This document shows, piece after piece, positions 1 through 6,543 of a DNA stretch of 7,150 nt (positions are counted from its first letter, which is position 1; the number at the start of each line of letters is the position of its first letter). This stretch comes from Legionella sp. (GTDB lineage: Bacteria; Pseudomonadota; Gammaproteobacteria; Legionellales; Legionellaceae). Both the position numbers and the translations under genes were made by a program. The notes beneath the pieces were generated by a model. That model saw nothing but the letters and a program-made list of their open reading frames with translations, had not been told where the DNA came from and did not search any database. The DNA is taken from contig DNVL01000287.1 of NCBI GenBank assembly GCA_003507515.1, forward strand, positions 1-7,150, given 5' to 3'.

Positions 1-381
1 CACACCCACTTCTTTATTATCCAATTCCATCATCTGGGATGCCTTGGCAAGATGCCCTGGCAATTTGGCTTTTTTAATGACGAGCGATGCCGGGAGAACC
101 GACGAATCAAGGCGGGCCTTGTGGTGGCATCGGACATGATCGGGATCAAAATTATCAATGCGGCGCACCAATGTGCCCTGTTTGATGTCGTGAATAGTGG
201 CCTCTGAGATGCCCGCCTTGTGATCCATCCCCATGCGATGGGCTAAGTCAGACCAAGTATTGGCCATGTCATGATCCGAGAGAACATCGCAAACCATGCG
301 CTTGTAACTATGAAATCCTGAGGTACGACCGGCCGCATTGATACCGCCCATTCCAACGATTACGGGTAATTTTATCATCAT
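1..381 (-). CDS. fabY: Beta-ketoacyl-ACP synthase, FabY type (N-terminal part, runs off left edge)
   Basis: Partial gene: 127 codons are open from ATG at 381 to the first base of the window, so the C-terminal side is missing. The protein starts MMIKLPVIVGMGGINAAGRT and continues with SGFHSYKRMV. This resembles the start of Pseudomonas-type FabY ketoacyl synthases (LPVIVGFGG.NAAGRSSFHHGYRR). A later GTLVRRIDNFD segment also fits that group. FabY-type enzymes condense acetyl-CoA with malonyl-ACP to start fatty-acid synthesis in the cytoplasm. The Cys-His-His catalytic residues lie outside the window, so activity cannot be judged. The start could be either of two adjacent ATGs (381 or 378); a GGAG lies 11 bases before the first, a loose Shine-Dalgarno spacing. 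It follows dusA by 30 bases on the same strand with no terminator visible, so co-transcription is likely. The family call rests on remembered similarity; another ketoacyl synthase subgroup is possible. Confidence 0.66.
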   Translation of the reverse strand, partial: MMIKLPVIVGMGGINAAGRTSGFHSYKRMVCDVLSDHDMANTWSDLAHRMGMDHKAGISEATIHDIKQGTLVRRIDNFDPDHVRCHHKARLDSSVLPASLVIKKAKLPGHLAKASQMMELDNKEVGV

Positions 382-411
382 TATTCTACACACTCCATGA
401 ATGGCTGAATG

Positions 412-1431
412 CTAGTCGACAAAGGATACGGTGTCAATTGGCGCAGGATGCGTCTCCATATGCGCCAATTCAACCACTGCATCCTGCAATCCAGCAGGCG
501 AATTGAGACGCACCACGGTGAGTAAACGCGCCTTCCAGTCGCGCCCCCCCTTTAAACCATGCGGCAAATTTAAAACAGGCTTCAATAAAATGCTCATCGG
601 CACCCCCGTTGGATGTACCGACTCAATGTATGCCACATACTTTTGAAGCACCACACTGCGGGTTAGCAACGTCGTTTGTGGATACAGTGCGTGATGAATG
701 ACAGCCAACGCATAAGGGTTTTGGCAAACGAGGCGTCCCAACATGACGCCATCCACGTGCTTTAAGTGACCATTGATCTCAGGTAACGTATTGATATTCC
801 CATTGATGACCACTGGCCTGGATGGAAAATCCAGCTTTATCTGGTAAACATAATCATAAATCACAGGCGGAATGGTGCGGTTTTGCTTGGGATTCAAGCC
901 ATGCAACCAAGCCTTACGGGCATGCACAATCAGTTTATCACAACCTGCATCCATCAACCGATGAGCAAATGATGCAAAAAACGCATAACTATCGTGGGTA
1001 TCAATCCCAATGCGCGTTTTTGCGGTCACGGGAATACTCACCGCACCTTTCATCGCTTGGATGCATTCTGCAACCCGTTGTGGATCCGCCATCAAACACG
1101 CACCAAAACGACCGGCTTGCACTCGATCGCTCGGGCATCCTAAGTTTAAATTCACCTCCGAAAAACCTAAGCGCTCTGCCTGCACGGCGCAAGCAACCAA
1201 GCCTTCTTTGTCAGCCCCTCCCAACTGCAACGCCAAAGGGCGCTCCATGGGATGAAAAGCCAATGCACGTGTTGGATTGTTCATAACCGCCCCCACCGTT
1301 TGCATGTCGGTGTACAGCAACGCGTGCGGCGCTAACATGCGCATAAACACGCGAAAATGCGTGTAGGTCCAATCGATCATGGGTGCTACAGACAAGGGAG
1401 AAATCAAATGAGGTAACGTTGATGATGACAC
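412..1431 (-). CDS. dusA: tRNA-dihydrouridine(20/20a) synthase DusA
   Basis: FMN- and NADPH-dependent enzyme that reduces uridine 20/20a in the D-loop of tRNA. The 339-residue product is close to the usual length (E. coli DusA about 345). Visible motifs are SVAPMIDWT near residues 14-22, the catalytic cysteine C99 in NLNLGCPSDRVQAGRFGACLM (split: NLNLGCPS then RVQAGRFGACLM), K138 in TAKTRIG, H170 in VHARKAWLHGLNPKQNR (the DusA-type signature), and the FMN phosphate-binding stretches NGNI (210-213) and GVMLGR (228-233). The start is GTG at 1431: the frame has an upstream stop at 1474-1476 and no other start between, and the protein then lines up with other DusA N-termini. An ATG at 1433 is out of frame. 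No strong Shine-Dalgarno is visible. A sigma70-like promoter lies just upstream, and the gene is divergent from hemF with 85 bases between. Confidence 0.95.
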   Translation of the reverse strand: MSSSTLPHLISPLSVAPMIDWTYTHFRVFMRMLAPHALLYTDMQTVGAVMNNPTRALAFHPMERPLALQLGGADKEGLVACAVQAERLGFSEVNLNLGCPSDRVQAGRFGACLMADPQRVAECIQAMKGAVSIPVTAKTRIGIDTHDSYAFFASFAHRLMDAGCDKLIVHARKAWLHGLNPKQNRTIPPVIYDYVYQIKLDFPSRPVVINGNINTLPEINGHLKHVDGVMLGRLVCQNPYALAVIHHALYPQTTLLTRSVVLQKYVAYIESVHPTGVPMSILLKPVLNLPHGLKGGRDWKARLLTVVRLNSPAGLQDAVVELAHMETHPAPIDTVSFVD

Positions 1432-1461
1432 ATGAGCCCGTTCAAACGCGTGAAAATGGTT

Positions 1462-1489
1462 ATTATACGCGATTTATGGTATTGTTCAA
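1462..1489 (-). promoter_or_regulatory. Sigma70-type promoter for dusA (and probably the downstream synthase gene)
   Basis: Read on the minus strand, a perfect TATAAT (-10, positions 1467-1462) is preceded by TTGAAC (-35, positions 1489-1484, four of six consensus bases) with a 16-base spacer. Transcription would start near 1455, giving a leader of about 24 bases before the GTG at 1431. No comparable plus-strand promoter for hemF could be picked out in the same 85-base divergent gap. Confidence 0.6.
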
Positions 1490-1516
1490 AATATATGCTT
1501 ACAAATAAATGATATC

Positions 1517-2482
1517 ATGCACACTACCCATCATCCTTTACCCGAAAATGCCATTGATTTGGTCAAATCATATCTCTTGTCATTGCAAAACCAGATCTGC
1601 CAAACGCTAGCATCATTGGATGGTGGTGGCGCATTTATAGAAGAGACGTGGTCGCGTCCCAATGGCGGCGGTGGCCTCACCCGTATCATGACGAAAGGCC
1701 ATGTATTTGCAACCGCTGGCGTCAATTTCTCACACGTATCAGGTGAAACACTCCCACCATCCGCCAGCGCCACTCGACCTGAATTGGCCGGGCGTCGGTT
1801 TTCGGCCCTCGGTGTTTCCGTAGTCATTCACCCCAACAATCCTTACGTGCCGACCACACACGCAAACGTACGATTTTTCTGTGCTGAACAAGCCGATGCC
1901 TCCCCCGTTTGGTGGTTTGGCGGTGGGTTTGATCTAACGCCTTACTATGGCTTTGAAGAGGACTGCCAACACTGGCATCAAACGGCACTCAATGCCTGTC
2001 AACCGTTTGGCAATGACATTTACCCCCATTTCAAAGCATGGTGTGACCGCTATTTCTACCTCAAACACCGAGACGAGGCACGCGGCATTGGCGGGCTATT
2101 TTTTGATGACTACAATGCGCCAGGATTTGACGACAGTTTTCTTCTGATGAAAAGCATTGGCGACCATTTTATGCAAGCCTATGTACCCATTGTGGAACGC
2201 CGCAAATCACACCCATTTGGCGAACGCGAAAAAGCATTCCAATTGTACCGACGTGGGCGTTATGTAGAATTTAATTTAGTCTACGACCGAGGCACCTTGT
2301 TTGGCTTGCAATCAGGCGGACGAACCGAGTCCATTCTCATGTCGCTCCCACCGGAAGTCACCTGGCAATATAACTGGCACCCATCAGAAAACACCGCAGA
2401 GGCAGCACTCTACACTGATTATTTGCCTGCTCGAGATTGGCTTTCACGGTCTTGCGTTGCTTTTAAAAATAAGCCTCTCTAA
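1517..2482 (+). CDS. hemF: Oxygen-dependent coproporphyrinogen III oxidase HemF
   Basis: Cytoplasmic haem-synthesis enzyme that uses O2 to decarboxylate two propionates of coproporphyrinogen III, giving protoporphyrinogen IX. The 321-residue protein matches bacterial HemF throughout: the GGGG loop at about 50-53, [10 protein letters not shown] (67-76), [17 protein letters not shown] (105-121), [19 protein letters not shown] (131-149), [20 protein letters not shown] (179-198) and the C-terminal block [16 protein letters not shown] followed by [14 protein letters not shown] (250-279). About 15 residues after the last family-conserved segment form a divergent tail. The start ATG at 1517 is the only usable one in frame; no Shine-Dalgarno precedes it, only AT-rich sequence. 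The enzyme's O2 requirement suggests aerobic growth. The UbiA-family gene follows after 34 bases and is probably co-transcribed. Confidence 0.97.
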   Translation: MHTTHHPLPENAIDLVKSYLLSLQNQICQTLASLDGGGAFIEETWSRPNGGGGLTRIMTKGHVFATAGVNFSHVSGETLPPSASATRPELAGRRFSALGVSVVIHPNNPYVPTTHANVRFFCAEQADASPVWWFGGGFDLTPYYGFEEDCQHWHQTALNACQPFGNDIYPHFKAWCDRYFYLKHRDEARGIGGLFFDDYNAPGFDDSFLLMKSIGDHFMQAYVPIVERRKSHPFGEREKAFQLYRRGRYVEFNLVYDRGTLFGLQSGGRTESILMSLPPEVTWQYNWHPSENTAEAALYTDYLPARDWLSRSCVAFKNKPL

Positions 2483-2503
2483 AATAACAGTTCAGCTCTT
2501 TCG

Positions 2504-2510
2504 TGACGGA
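2504..2510 (+). promoter_or_regulatory. Shine-Dalgarno-like site supporting the GTG start of the UbiA-family gene
   Basis: TGACGGA ends six bases before GTG at 2517. It is a modest match to the anti-Shine-Dalgarno sequence. It is the main reason for preferring GTG 2517 to the first in-frame ATG at 2580, which has no purine-rich site in front of it. Confidence 0.35.
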
Positions 2511-2516
2511 ATCATT

Positions 2517-3461
2517 GTGGATGCACAGCCCCTGATAGTTGATCTGAATGATACGCCAAAACTGATACTATTGAGTCACATGCTACGCATTCACCAATGG
2601 CTCAAAAACAGTTTGCTCTTTATTCCCCTCTTGGCCGCACACGCGCTCATGCGCCCAGGCGTATGCCTTCCACTCATCCTAGCCTTTTTTTCTTTTAGTC
2701 TGTGCGCATCGTCCGCATACATCATCAACGATTTACATGATGTAGACAGTGATAGGCAACATCCACGAAAAGTCAAAAGGCCTTTTGCTTCAGGCCGTGT
2801 GCCGATTTGGATAGGCGTACTGTTAGCACCCTGTTTGCTTTTTTTTAGTGTCAGCTTAGCCCTGCTCGTTGGCAGCCCTTTTTTAAAATGCCTGGTGTTT
2901 TATTTTTGCATGACTTGCACCTACTCTTGGGTGCTTAAACGCTTTGTATTGATAGACTGTCTAGCACTGGCGATGCTTTATACGGTTAGGATTGTTGCAG
3001 GCGCTGTGGCGACAAATATTGCATTATCCTTTTGGTTACTGGCTTTTTCTGTTTTTTTATTTCTATCGCTCGCCTTTGTCAAACGCTATGCTGAATTGGA
3101 ACTGCTCCGAGTCAAAGGTGAAGGGCAACATGAAAAACAAACATTACAAGGACGCGGTTATTACACGACAGACGCTGTATTGATACAGACGTTAGGGGTC
3201 AGTGCCGGTTACGCCGCCATTTTGGTGATGACGCTTTACCTCAACAGCCAAGATGTACTCCAGTTGTACCCTGCACACGAGATAGTTTGGGGCACTGTTC
3301 CGATTTTATTATTTTGGTTAAGTTGGATGTGGATGCAAGCGACTCGAGGAAAAATGCATGATGATCCACTGATTTTTGCTATAAAAGATAAAACCAGCTG
3401 GCTTGCCGGGGCCGCTTTTGTCATGGTATTGGTCATGGGGACGGTCGGCTGGCCATGGTAA
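2517..3461 (+). CDS. UbiA-superfamily integral membrane prenyltransferase (HAD-UbiA subgroup, HAD domain missing)
   Basis: Predicted 314-residue multi-spanning inner-membrane protein. It carries the UbiA Mg2+/diphosphate motif N71-D72-x2-D75-x3-D79 (NDLHDVDSDRQHPRKVKRP), entered by LRIHQWLKNSLLFIPLLAAH at 23-42. Further family features are YSWVLKRFVLIDCLALAMLY (136-155), FVKRYAEL (187-194), GRGYYTTD (212-219) and HDDPLIFAIKDK (281-292). These match the subgroup that includes decaprenyl-phosphate phosphoribosyltransferase-like proteins and the longer HAD-UbiA fusions. The donor and acceptor cannot be told from sequence; it is not an obvious UbiA or CyoE. Residues 5-13 (PLIVDLNDT) resemble HAD motif I (PLIVDLDGT), but only about ten residues separate them from the membrane domain, where fusions have about 200, suggesting a lost HAD domain. 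The start is uncertain: GTG 2517 (chosen), TTG 2571 or ATG 2580. The frame stays open far into hemF, but that upstream part is only hemF read out of frame. Confidence 0.85.
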   Translation: MDAQPLIVDLNDTPKLILLSHMLRIHQWLKNSLLFIPLLAAHALMRPGVCLPLILAFFSFSLCASSAYIINDLHDVDSDRQHPRKVKRPFASGRVPIWIGVLLAPCLLFFSVSLALLVGSPFLKCLVFYFCMTCTYSWVLKRFVLIDCLALAMLYTVRIVAGAVATNIALSFWLLAFSVFLFLSLAFVKRYAELELLRVKGEGQHEKQTLQGRGYYTTDAVLIQTLGVSAGYAAILVMTLYLNSQDVLQLYPAHEIVWGTVPILLFWLSWMWMQATRGKMHDDPLIFAIKDKTSWLAGAAFVMVLVMGTVGWPW

Positions 3462-3475
3462 CGAAGTCCTAATCC

Positions 3476-3534
3476 GCGTGAGTCAGCAAGCGCCCAGCCA
3501 CTGTGTCATGGCAGTAAGACCGGCTGACCCACGC
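3476..3534. repeat. Imperfect inverted repeat (12-base arms, 35-base loop) in the convergent gap
   Basis: GCGTGAGTCAGC (3476-3487) and GCTGACCCACGC (3523-3534) pair at 11 of 12 positions. On the plus strand the exception is an A-C mismatch. In a minus-strand transcript it becomes a G-U pair, so the hairpin is fully paired only in RNA read from the cold-shock gene, whose stop lies 7 bases before it. The ubiA stop is 14 bases away on the other side. There is no T-run on either side, so it is not a classical intrinsic terminator. It could stabilise the csp mRNA 3' end, act as a poor bidirectional terminator, or be one copy of a dispersed palindrome. Confidence 0.55.
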
Positions 3535-3541
3535 AAATCAG

Positions 3542-3763
3542 TTAAGCAGGCTCCGCCACCATGAGCACCTCTAAAGCCTTTAACCCTTTAGGACCCTGAT
3601 CAGTCAGGTAACTCACCGAGTCATTTTCATGCAATGTTTTAAACCCTACGCCTTGAATGTCTTTGTAATGAACAAAGATATCGTCGCCTTGTTCATTCAG
3701 AATAAATCCAAACCCTTTTTTTTCATTGAACCATTTCACGTGACCCACTTGTCTTTCTGGCAT
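3542..3763 (-). CDS. Cold-shock-domain protein (CspA/CspD family)
   Basis: A 73-residue single cold-shock domain, a five-stranded beta barrel that binds single-stranded RNA and DNA. It begins MPERQVGHVKWFNEKKGFGF and shows both nucleic-acid-binding motifs: RNP1 KGFGFI (16-21) and RNP2 IFVHY (29-33), with the usual V-K-W-F-N before them and QGPKG (56-60) near the end. Length is normal for the family (about 67-75). RNP2 has Y33 where CspA has F; CspD-type proteins also have HY there, but the rest does not settle the subgroup, so no symbol is given. The start ATG at 3763 is preceded by AGGGGATAGGGAT, a strong purine-rich ribosome site. The 5' leader and promoter lie in the gap shared with pyrE. 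Whether it is cold-induced cannot be read from the sequence. Confidence 0.93.
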   Translation of the reverse strand: MPERQVGHVKWFNEKKGFGFILNEQGDDIFVHYKDIQGVGFKTLHENDSVSYLTDQGPKGLKALEVLMVAEPA

Positions 3764-3798
3764 ATCCCTATCCCCTTTCGTTTGATCTAATTGTTATT

Positions 3799-3831
3799 AT
3801 TGTAGGACGGCAACTCATATTAGGTTACAAT
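3799..3831. promoter_or_regulatory. Possible divergent csp/pyrE promoter core (opposed TACAAT boxes)
   Basis: TACAAT, five of six bases of a sigma70 -10 box, occurs on the plus strand at 3826-3831 (toward pyrE) and on the minus strand at 3804-3799 (toward csp). The two form an inverted repeat 21 bases apart. Each lies where the -35 box of the other would sit. Neither has a good -35 at 16-18 bases, so the call is weak. Starts would fall near 3838 for pyrE and 3792 for csp. Confidence 0.27.
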
Positions 3832-3858
3832 AAACCAATTCACACATTTAGCATACCA

Positions 3859-3897
3859 TTTTTTTTTTGATTGTTAAGGCTTTTTAAAAAAAACCTT
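3859..3897 (+). promoter_or_regulatory. T-tract/A-tract leader of pyrE with weak hairpin potential
   Basis: Ten consecutive T (3859-3868) are followed by AAGGC-TTTTT-AAAAAAAA-CCTT (3876-3897). The AAGG and CCTT arms can pair, with TTTTT against AAAAA and one bulged C, ending three bases before the GGGAG ribosome site. Alternatively the T10 run can pair with the A8 run. There is no GC-rich stem in front of the T-run, so it is not an intrinsic terminator. A role in pyrimidine control is only an idea. Confidence 0.3.
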
Positions 3898-3899
3898 GC

Positions 3900-3904
3900 G
3901 GGAG
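3900..3904 (+). promoter_or_regulatory. Ribosome binding site fixing the pyrE start
   Basis: GGGAG lies five bases before ATG 3910. It excludes the in-frame TTG at 3871, which would add 13 residues encoded by the T/A-rich leader that have no counterpart in other PyrE proteins. Confidence 0.7.
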
Positions 3905-3909
3905 AGGAT

Positions 3910-4536
3910 ATGAAAGATACATTCATTCGTTTGGCCCTGGACTGCAACGTGCTCACGTTTGGTGATTTCACCCTCAAATCGGGCCGGCGGAGTCCTTATT
4001 TTTTTAATGCCGGATTGTTTTATCAAGGGCATGCCTTGCGTCAACTCGGTCAATGCTATGCTCGCACGCTAATAGACCATCACATTGATTTTCAACACCT
4101 GTTTGGCCCTGCTTATAAAGGGCTCCCCTTGGCGACCACCACCGCCGTTGCACTGGCTGAATTAGGGGTCAATACCACCGTCACCTTCAATCGAAAGGAA
4201 GTCAAAGCCCATGGCGAAGGCGGTCAGCTGATGGGGGCCCCCCTCACCGGCAAAGCGGTGATTATCGATGACGTCATTACAGCAGGCACAGCGCTTCGTG
4301 AAGCATTGCAGCTCATCCATGCAGAAGGCGCGCGCGTGACCGCCGTGATCATTGCACTAGACCGCTGTGAACGGGGCGAAACGCGCCAATCGACACTCGC
4401 TGAAATACAACAACAAGGCATTCAAGTCTTGTCTTTGATAACCCTTTTTGATTTGATGGATTATCTAGATCGTCATGGCGAACACGAACAGATTCGTCGT
4501 TTACAACGCTATCAGGAGCAATACGGATGCGAATAA
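3910..4536 (+). CDS. pyrE: Orotate phosphoribosyltransferase PyrE
   Basis: Cytoplasmic enzyme of de novo pyrimidine synthesis that joins orotate to PRPP to give orotidine 5'-monophosphate and pyrophosphate. The 208-residue protein is close to E. coli PyrE (213). Visible motifs are the substrate region [18 protein letters not shown] (20-37), FGPAYKGLP (65-73), the flexible catalytic loop [12 protein letters not shown] (94-105, with K99 and H101) and the PRPP-binding motif [12 protein letters not shown] (117-128). ATG 3910 is chosen for its GGGAG ribosome site and because the family N-terminus begins there. The gene is divergent from the cold-shock gene across 146 bases. Its last 10 bases overlap the start of the M13 peptidase gene, so the two are probably translationally coupled. 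The usual gamma-proteobacterial neighbour rph is not upstream here. Confidence 0.96.
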   Translation: MKDTFIRLALDCNVLTFGDFTLKSGRRSPYFFNAGLFYQGHALRQLGQCYARTLIDHHIDFQHLFGPAYKGLPLATTTAVALAELGVNTTVTFNRKEVKAHGEGGQLMGAPLTGKAVIIDDVITAGTALREALQLIHAEGARVTAVIIALDRCERGETRQSTLAEIQQQGIQVLSLITLFDLMDYLDRHGEHEQIRRLQRYQEQYGCE

Positions 4537-6536
4537 TACCCTTGCTGTTCTCAAGCCTCACATCCCTTGCGTGTGTGTCATCTCCCGCCATTGATGCCCT
4601 GCGCCTAGATTGGCTCGACAAAAAAACGGACGCGACCCAAAATTTTTATACCTATGCCAACGGCACCTGGCAAAAACAAAACCCTATTCCATCTGACTAC
4701 CCCAGTTGGAGCACGTTTCATGCATTGAATGCAACAACGCAACAAAACATTCATCAGCTATTGATCGCTGCCGCAGAAAATAAAAGGGCTAAGCCTGGCA
4801 GTATTGAACAAAAAGTCGGTGATTTTTATTTCAGCGGAATGGATGAGTCCACCATCAACGCACAAGGGATCACCCCATTAGCGCCTGAATTTGAACGCAT
4901 TCAGGCGATGAAGTCCATGGCAGATATCCCAGCCAAGCTGGCTCATTTGCATTTGATTGGCGTGAATGCTTTATTCTCCTTCGGCAGCATGCAAGATTTT
5001 AAAGACAGCGAGCAAGTCATTGCCGCCACCATGCAAGGCGGGCTCACGCTGCCTGATCGCGATTATTATCTAAATACCGATGAACGATTCAAAAGCATAC
5101 GCAAAGCCTACCAATCTCACTTGAGCAACATGTTCCAATTATTAGGGGATGATCCGGCAAAATCCACAGCAGAGGCGCAGACCGTTATCGAGATTGAAAC
5201 AGCATTGGCCAAGGCATCGCTGTCACAAACCGCGCAACGTGATCCGCATGCCATATACCACATCATGAACCATGCCGCATTGCTAAAAATAACACCTCTG
5301 TTTTCATGGCCACGCTATTTTACCGCCATGGGTTGTCCTGAAATCGAGCAATTGAACGTTGGGATGCCTGATTTTATGAAAGCCATGAATCAAGCATTGC
5401 AACAGCATGCGTTAGATGAGTGGAAAACATACTTGCGCTGGCATCTTCTTCACGCCTTCGCGCCCTATTTATCCAAACCCTTTGTGGATGAAAATTTTCA
5501 TTTAACCACTGCGTTGACAGGCACTCAGACATTATTGCCACGCTGGAAACGTGTGGTCGACACGGAAGATGCGGCCTTGGGTTTTGCTGTGGGTCAATTG
5601 TACGTTCAGCACTATTTTTCAGCTGATGCAAAACGAGATGTGTTAGACATGGTCAAAAATATTCGCACAGCGCTTCGTGACGATTTGCAAACCCTTGCCT
5701 GGATGACACCTGCAACACGAAAAGCGGCGTTGAAAAAACTAGGCCTGATGGAGGACCGTGTGGGCTATCCAGATAAATGGTGGGATTACTCCACATTAAA
5801 CATCGCTCGCGGCTCTTACGCCTTGAACGTGTTACGCGCCAATCAATTTTTGGTCAAACGTGACTTGGATAAAATCGGCAAGCCTGTTGACCGATACGAA
5901 TGGGAAATGTCGCCACAAACCATCAATGCCTATTACAATCCCTCCATGAATAGCATCAATTTCCCCATGGGTATTTTACAAGCCCCATTTTTTGATCCAT
6001 CAGCCCCTGCTGCTGTGAATTATGGCAGCATTGGGTTTGTCATTGGCCATGAAATCACACATGGCTTTGATGACCGAGGCGCTAAATTTGATGGGCACGG
6101 CAATCTTGCCGATTGGTGGACCGCAGAAGACTTGAAAAAATTTAAAAAAGCCACCCAATGCATTGTGAACCAATTTTCAACGTATCGGGTCGCCGGTCAT
6201 TTGCCTGTAAACGGCGCGCTAGTTGTCGGAGAAGCCACGGCCGATCTCGGCGGACTCACCTTAGCCTATCGCGCATTTCATGCATCCAGTGCCTATCGAC
6301 ATGCCAAAACCATTCATGGATTCACGCCGGATCAACAATTCTTTTTAGGTGCGGCTCACGCTTGGGCTAACAACATGCGCCCAGAGAAAGCCCTGAGTTT
6401 GATCACCATTGATCCACACCCACCGGCCATGTACCGTGTGAATGGCACATTGGCCAATATGCCGGAGTTCCAGGCCGCATTTCATGTCTCTGATCAAAGC
6501 CCCATGGTGAATCGAGAACGTTGTGTGATCTGGTGA
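4527..6536 (+). CDS. pepO: Secreted M13-family zinc metallopeptidase (neprilysin/PepO-like)
   Basis: A 669-residue zinc endopeptidase of the neprilysin family, normal in length for bacterial M13 enzymes (about 630-700). It cleaves oligopeptides; the natural substrate is unknown. The N-terminus ([21 protein letters not shown]) looks like a short signal peptide with likely cleavage after A21, so it should act in the periplasm or outside the cell. The N-terminal M13 domain runs to about residue 400. The catalytic domain shows the substrate-binding NAYYNP (467-472), the zinc site H508-E-I-T-H512, and the third ligand E569 with D573 in GEATADLGG. The C-terminal [18 protein letters not shown] and final CVIW are typical. 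AGGAG at 4514-4518 lies 8 bases before ATG 4527, inside pyrE, and the genes share ATGCGAATAA. All catalytic residues are present. The symbol follows common usage; orthology to a named PepO is not shown. Confidence 0.94.
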   Translation: MRIIPLLFSSLTSLACVSSPAIDALRLDWLDKKTDATQNFYTYANGTWQKQNPIPSDYPSWSTFHALNATTQQNIHQLLIAAAENKRAKPGSIEQKVGDFYFSGMDESTINAQGITPLAPEFERIQAMKSMADIPAKLAHLHLIGVNALFSFGSMQDFKDSEQVIAATMQGGLTLPDRDYYLNTDERFKSIRKAYQSHLSNMFQLLGDDPAKSTAEAQTVIEIETALAKASLSQTAQRDPHAIYHIMNHAALLKITPLFSWPRYFTAMGCPEIEQLNVGMPDFMKAMNQALQQHALDEWKTYLRWHLLHAFAPYLSKPFVDENFHLTTALTGTQTLLPRWKRVVDTEDAALGFAVGQLYVQHYFSADAKRDVLDMVKNIRTALRDDLQTLAWMTPATRKAALKKLGLMEDRVGYPDKWWDYSTLNIARGSYALNVLRANQFLVKRDLDKIGKPVDRYEWEMSPQTINAYYNPSMNSINFPMGILQAPFFDPSAPAAVNYGSIGFVIGHEITHGFDDRGAKFDGHGNLADWWTAEDLKKFKKATQCIVNQFSTYRVAGHLPVNGALVVGEATADLGGLTLAYRAFHASSAYRHAKTIHGFTPDQQFFLGAAHAWANNMRPEKALSLITIDPHPPAMYRVNGTLANMPEFQAAFHVSDQSPMVNRERCVIW

Positions 6537-6543
6537 TGAGGCT

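Noticed and set aside
382..411. Direct repeat CATTCA-GC-CATTCA in the dusA to synthase gap
   Set aside because: Six-base repeats of this kind are expected by chance, and there are only two copies.
822..1286. A 154-codon open frame on the plus strand, opposite dusA
   Set aside because: It is antisense to a well-conserved gene, has no recognisable motif and no ribosome site, so it is a shadow of dusA codon usage.
2301..2516. Upstream extension of the prenyltransferase frame to ATG 2301, giving 386 residues
   Set aside because: The added part lies inside hemF in another frame, and its translation has no family resemblance. The GTG at 2517, just after hemF ends, is a more sensible start.
3838..3868. 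Intrinsic terminator ending in the T10 run before pyrE
   Set aside because: No GC-rich stem adjoins the T-run. The nearest small stem (GGTT/AACC) ends over 20 bases earlier, and no gene upstream on this strand is close enough to need it.
4527..4590. Possible lipoprotein signal (LTSLAC) in the M13 peptidase
   Set aside because: Position -3 relative to the cysteine is Ser and -2 is Leu, a poor lipobox. Cleavage by signal peptidase I after SSPA fits better.
5374..5631. An 85-codon minus-strand open frame inside the M13 peptidase gene
   Set aside because: Antisense to a conserved gene, with no domain and low-complexity basic sequence.
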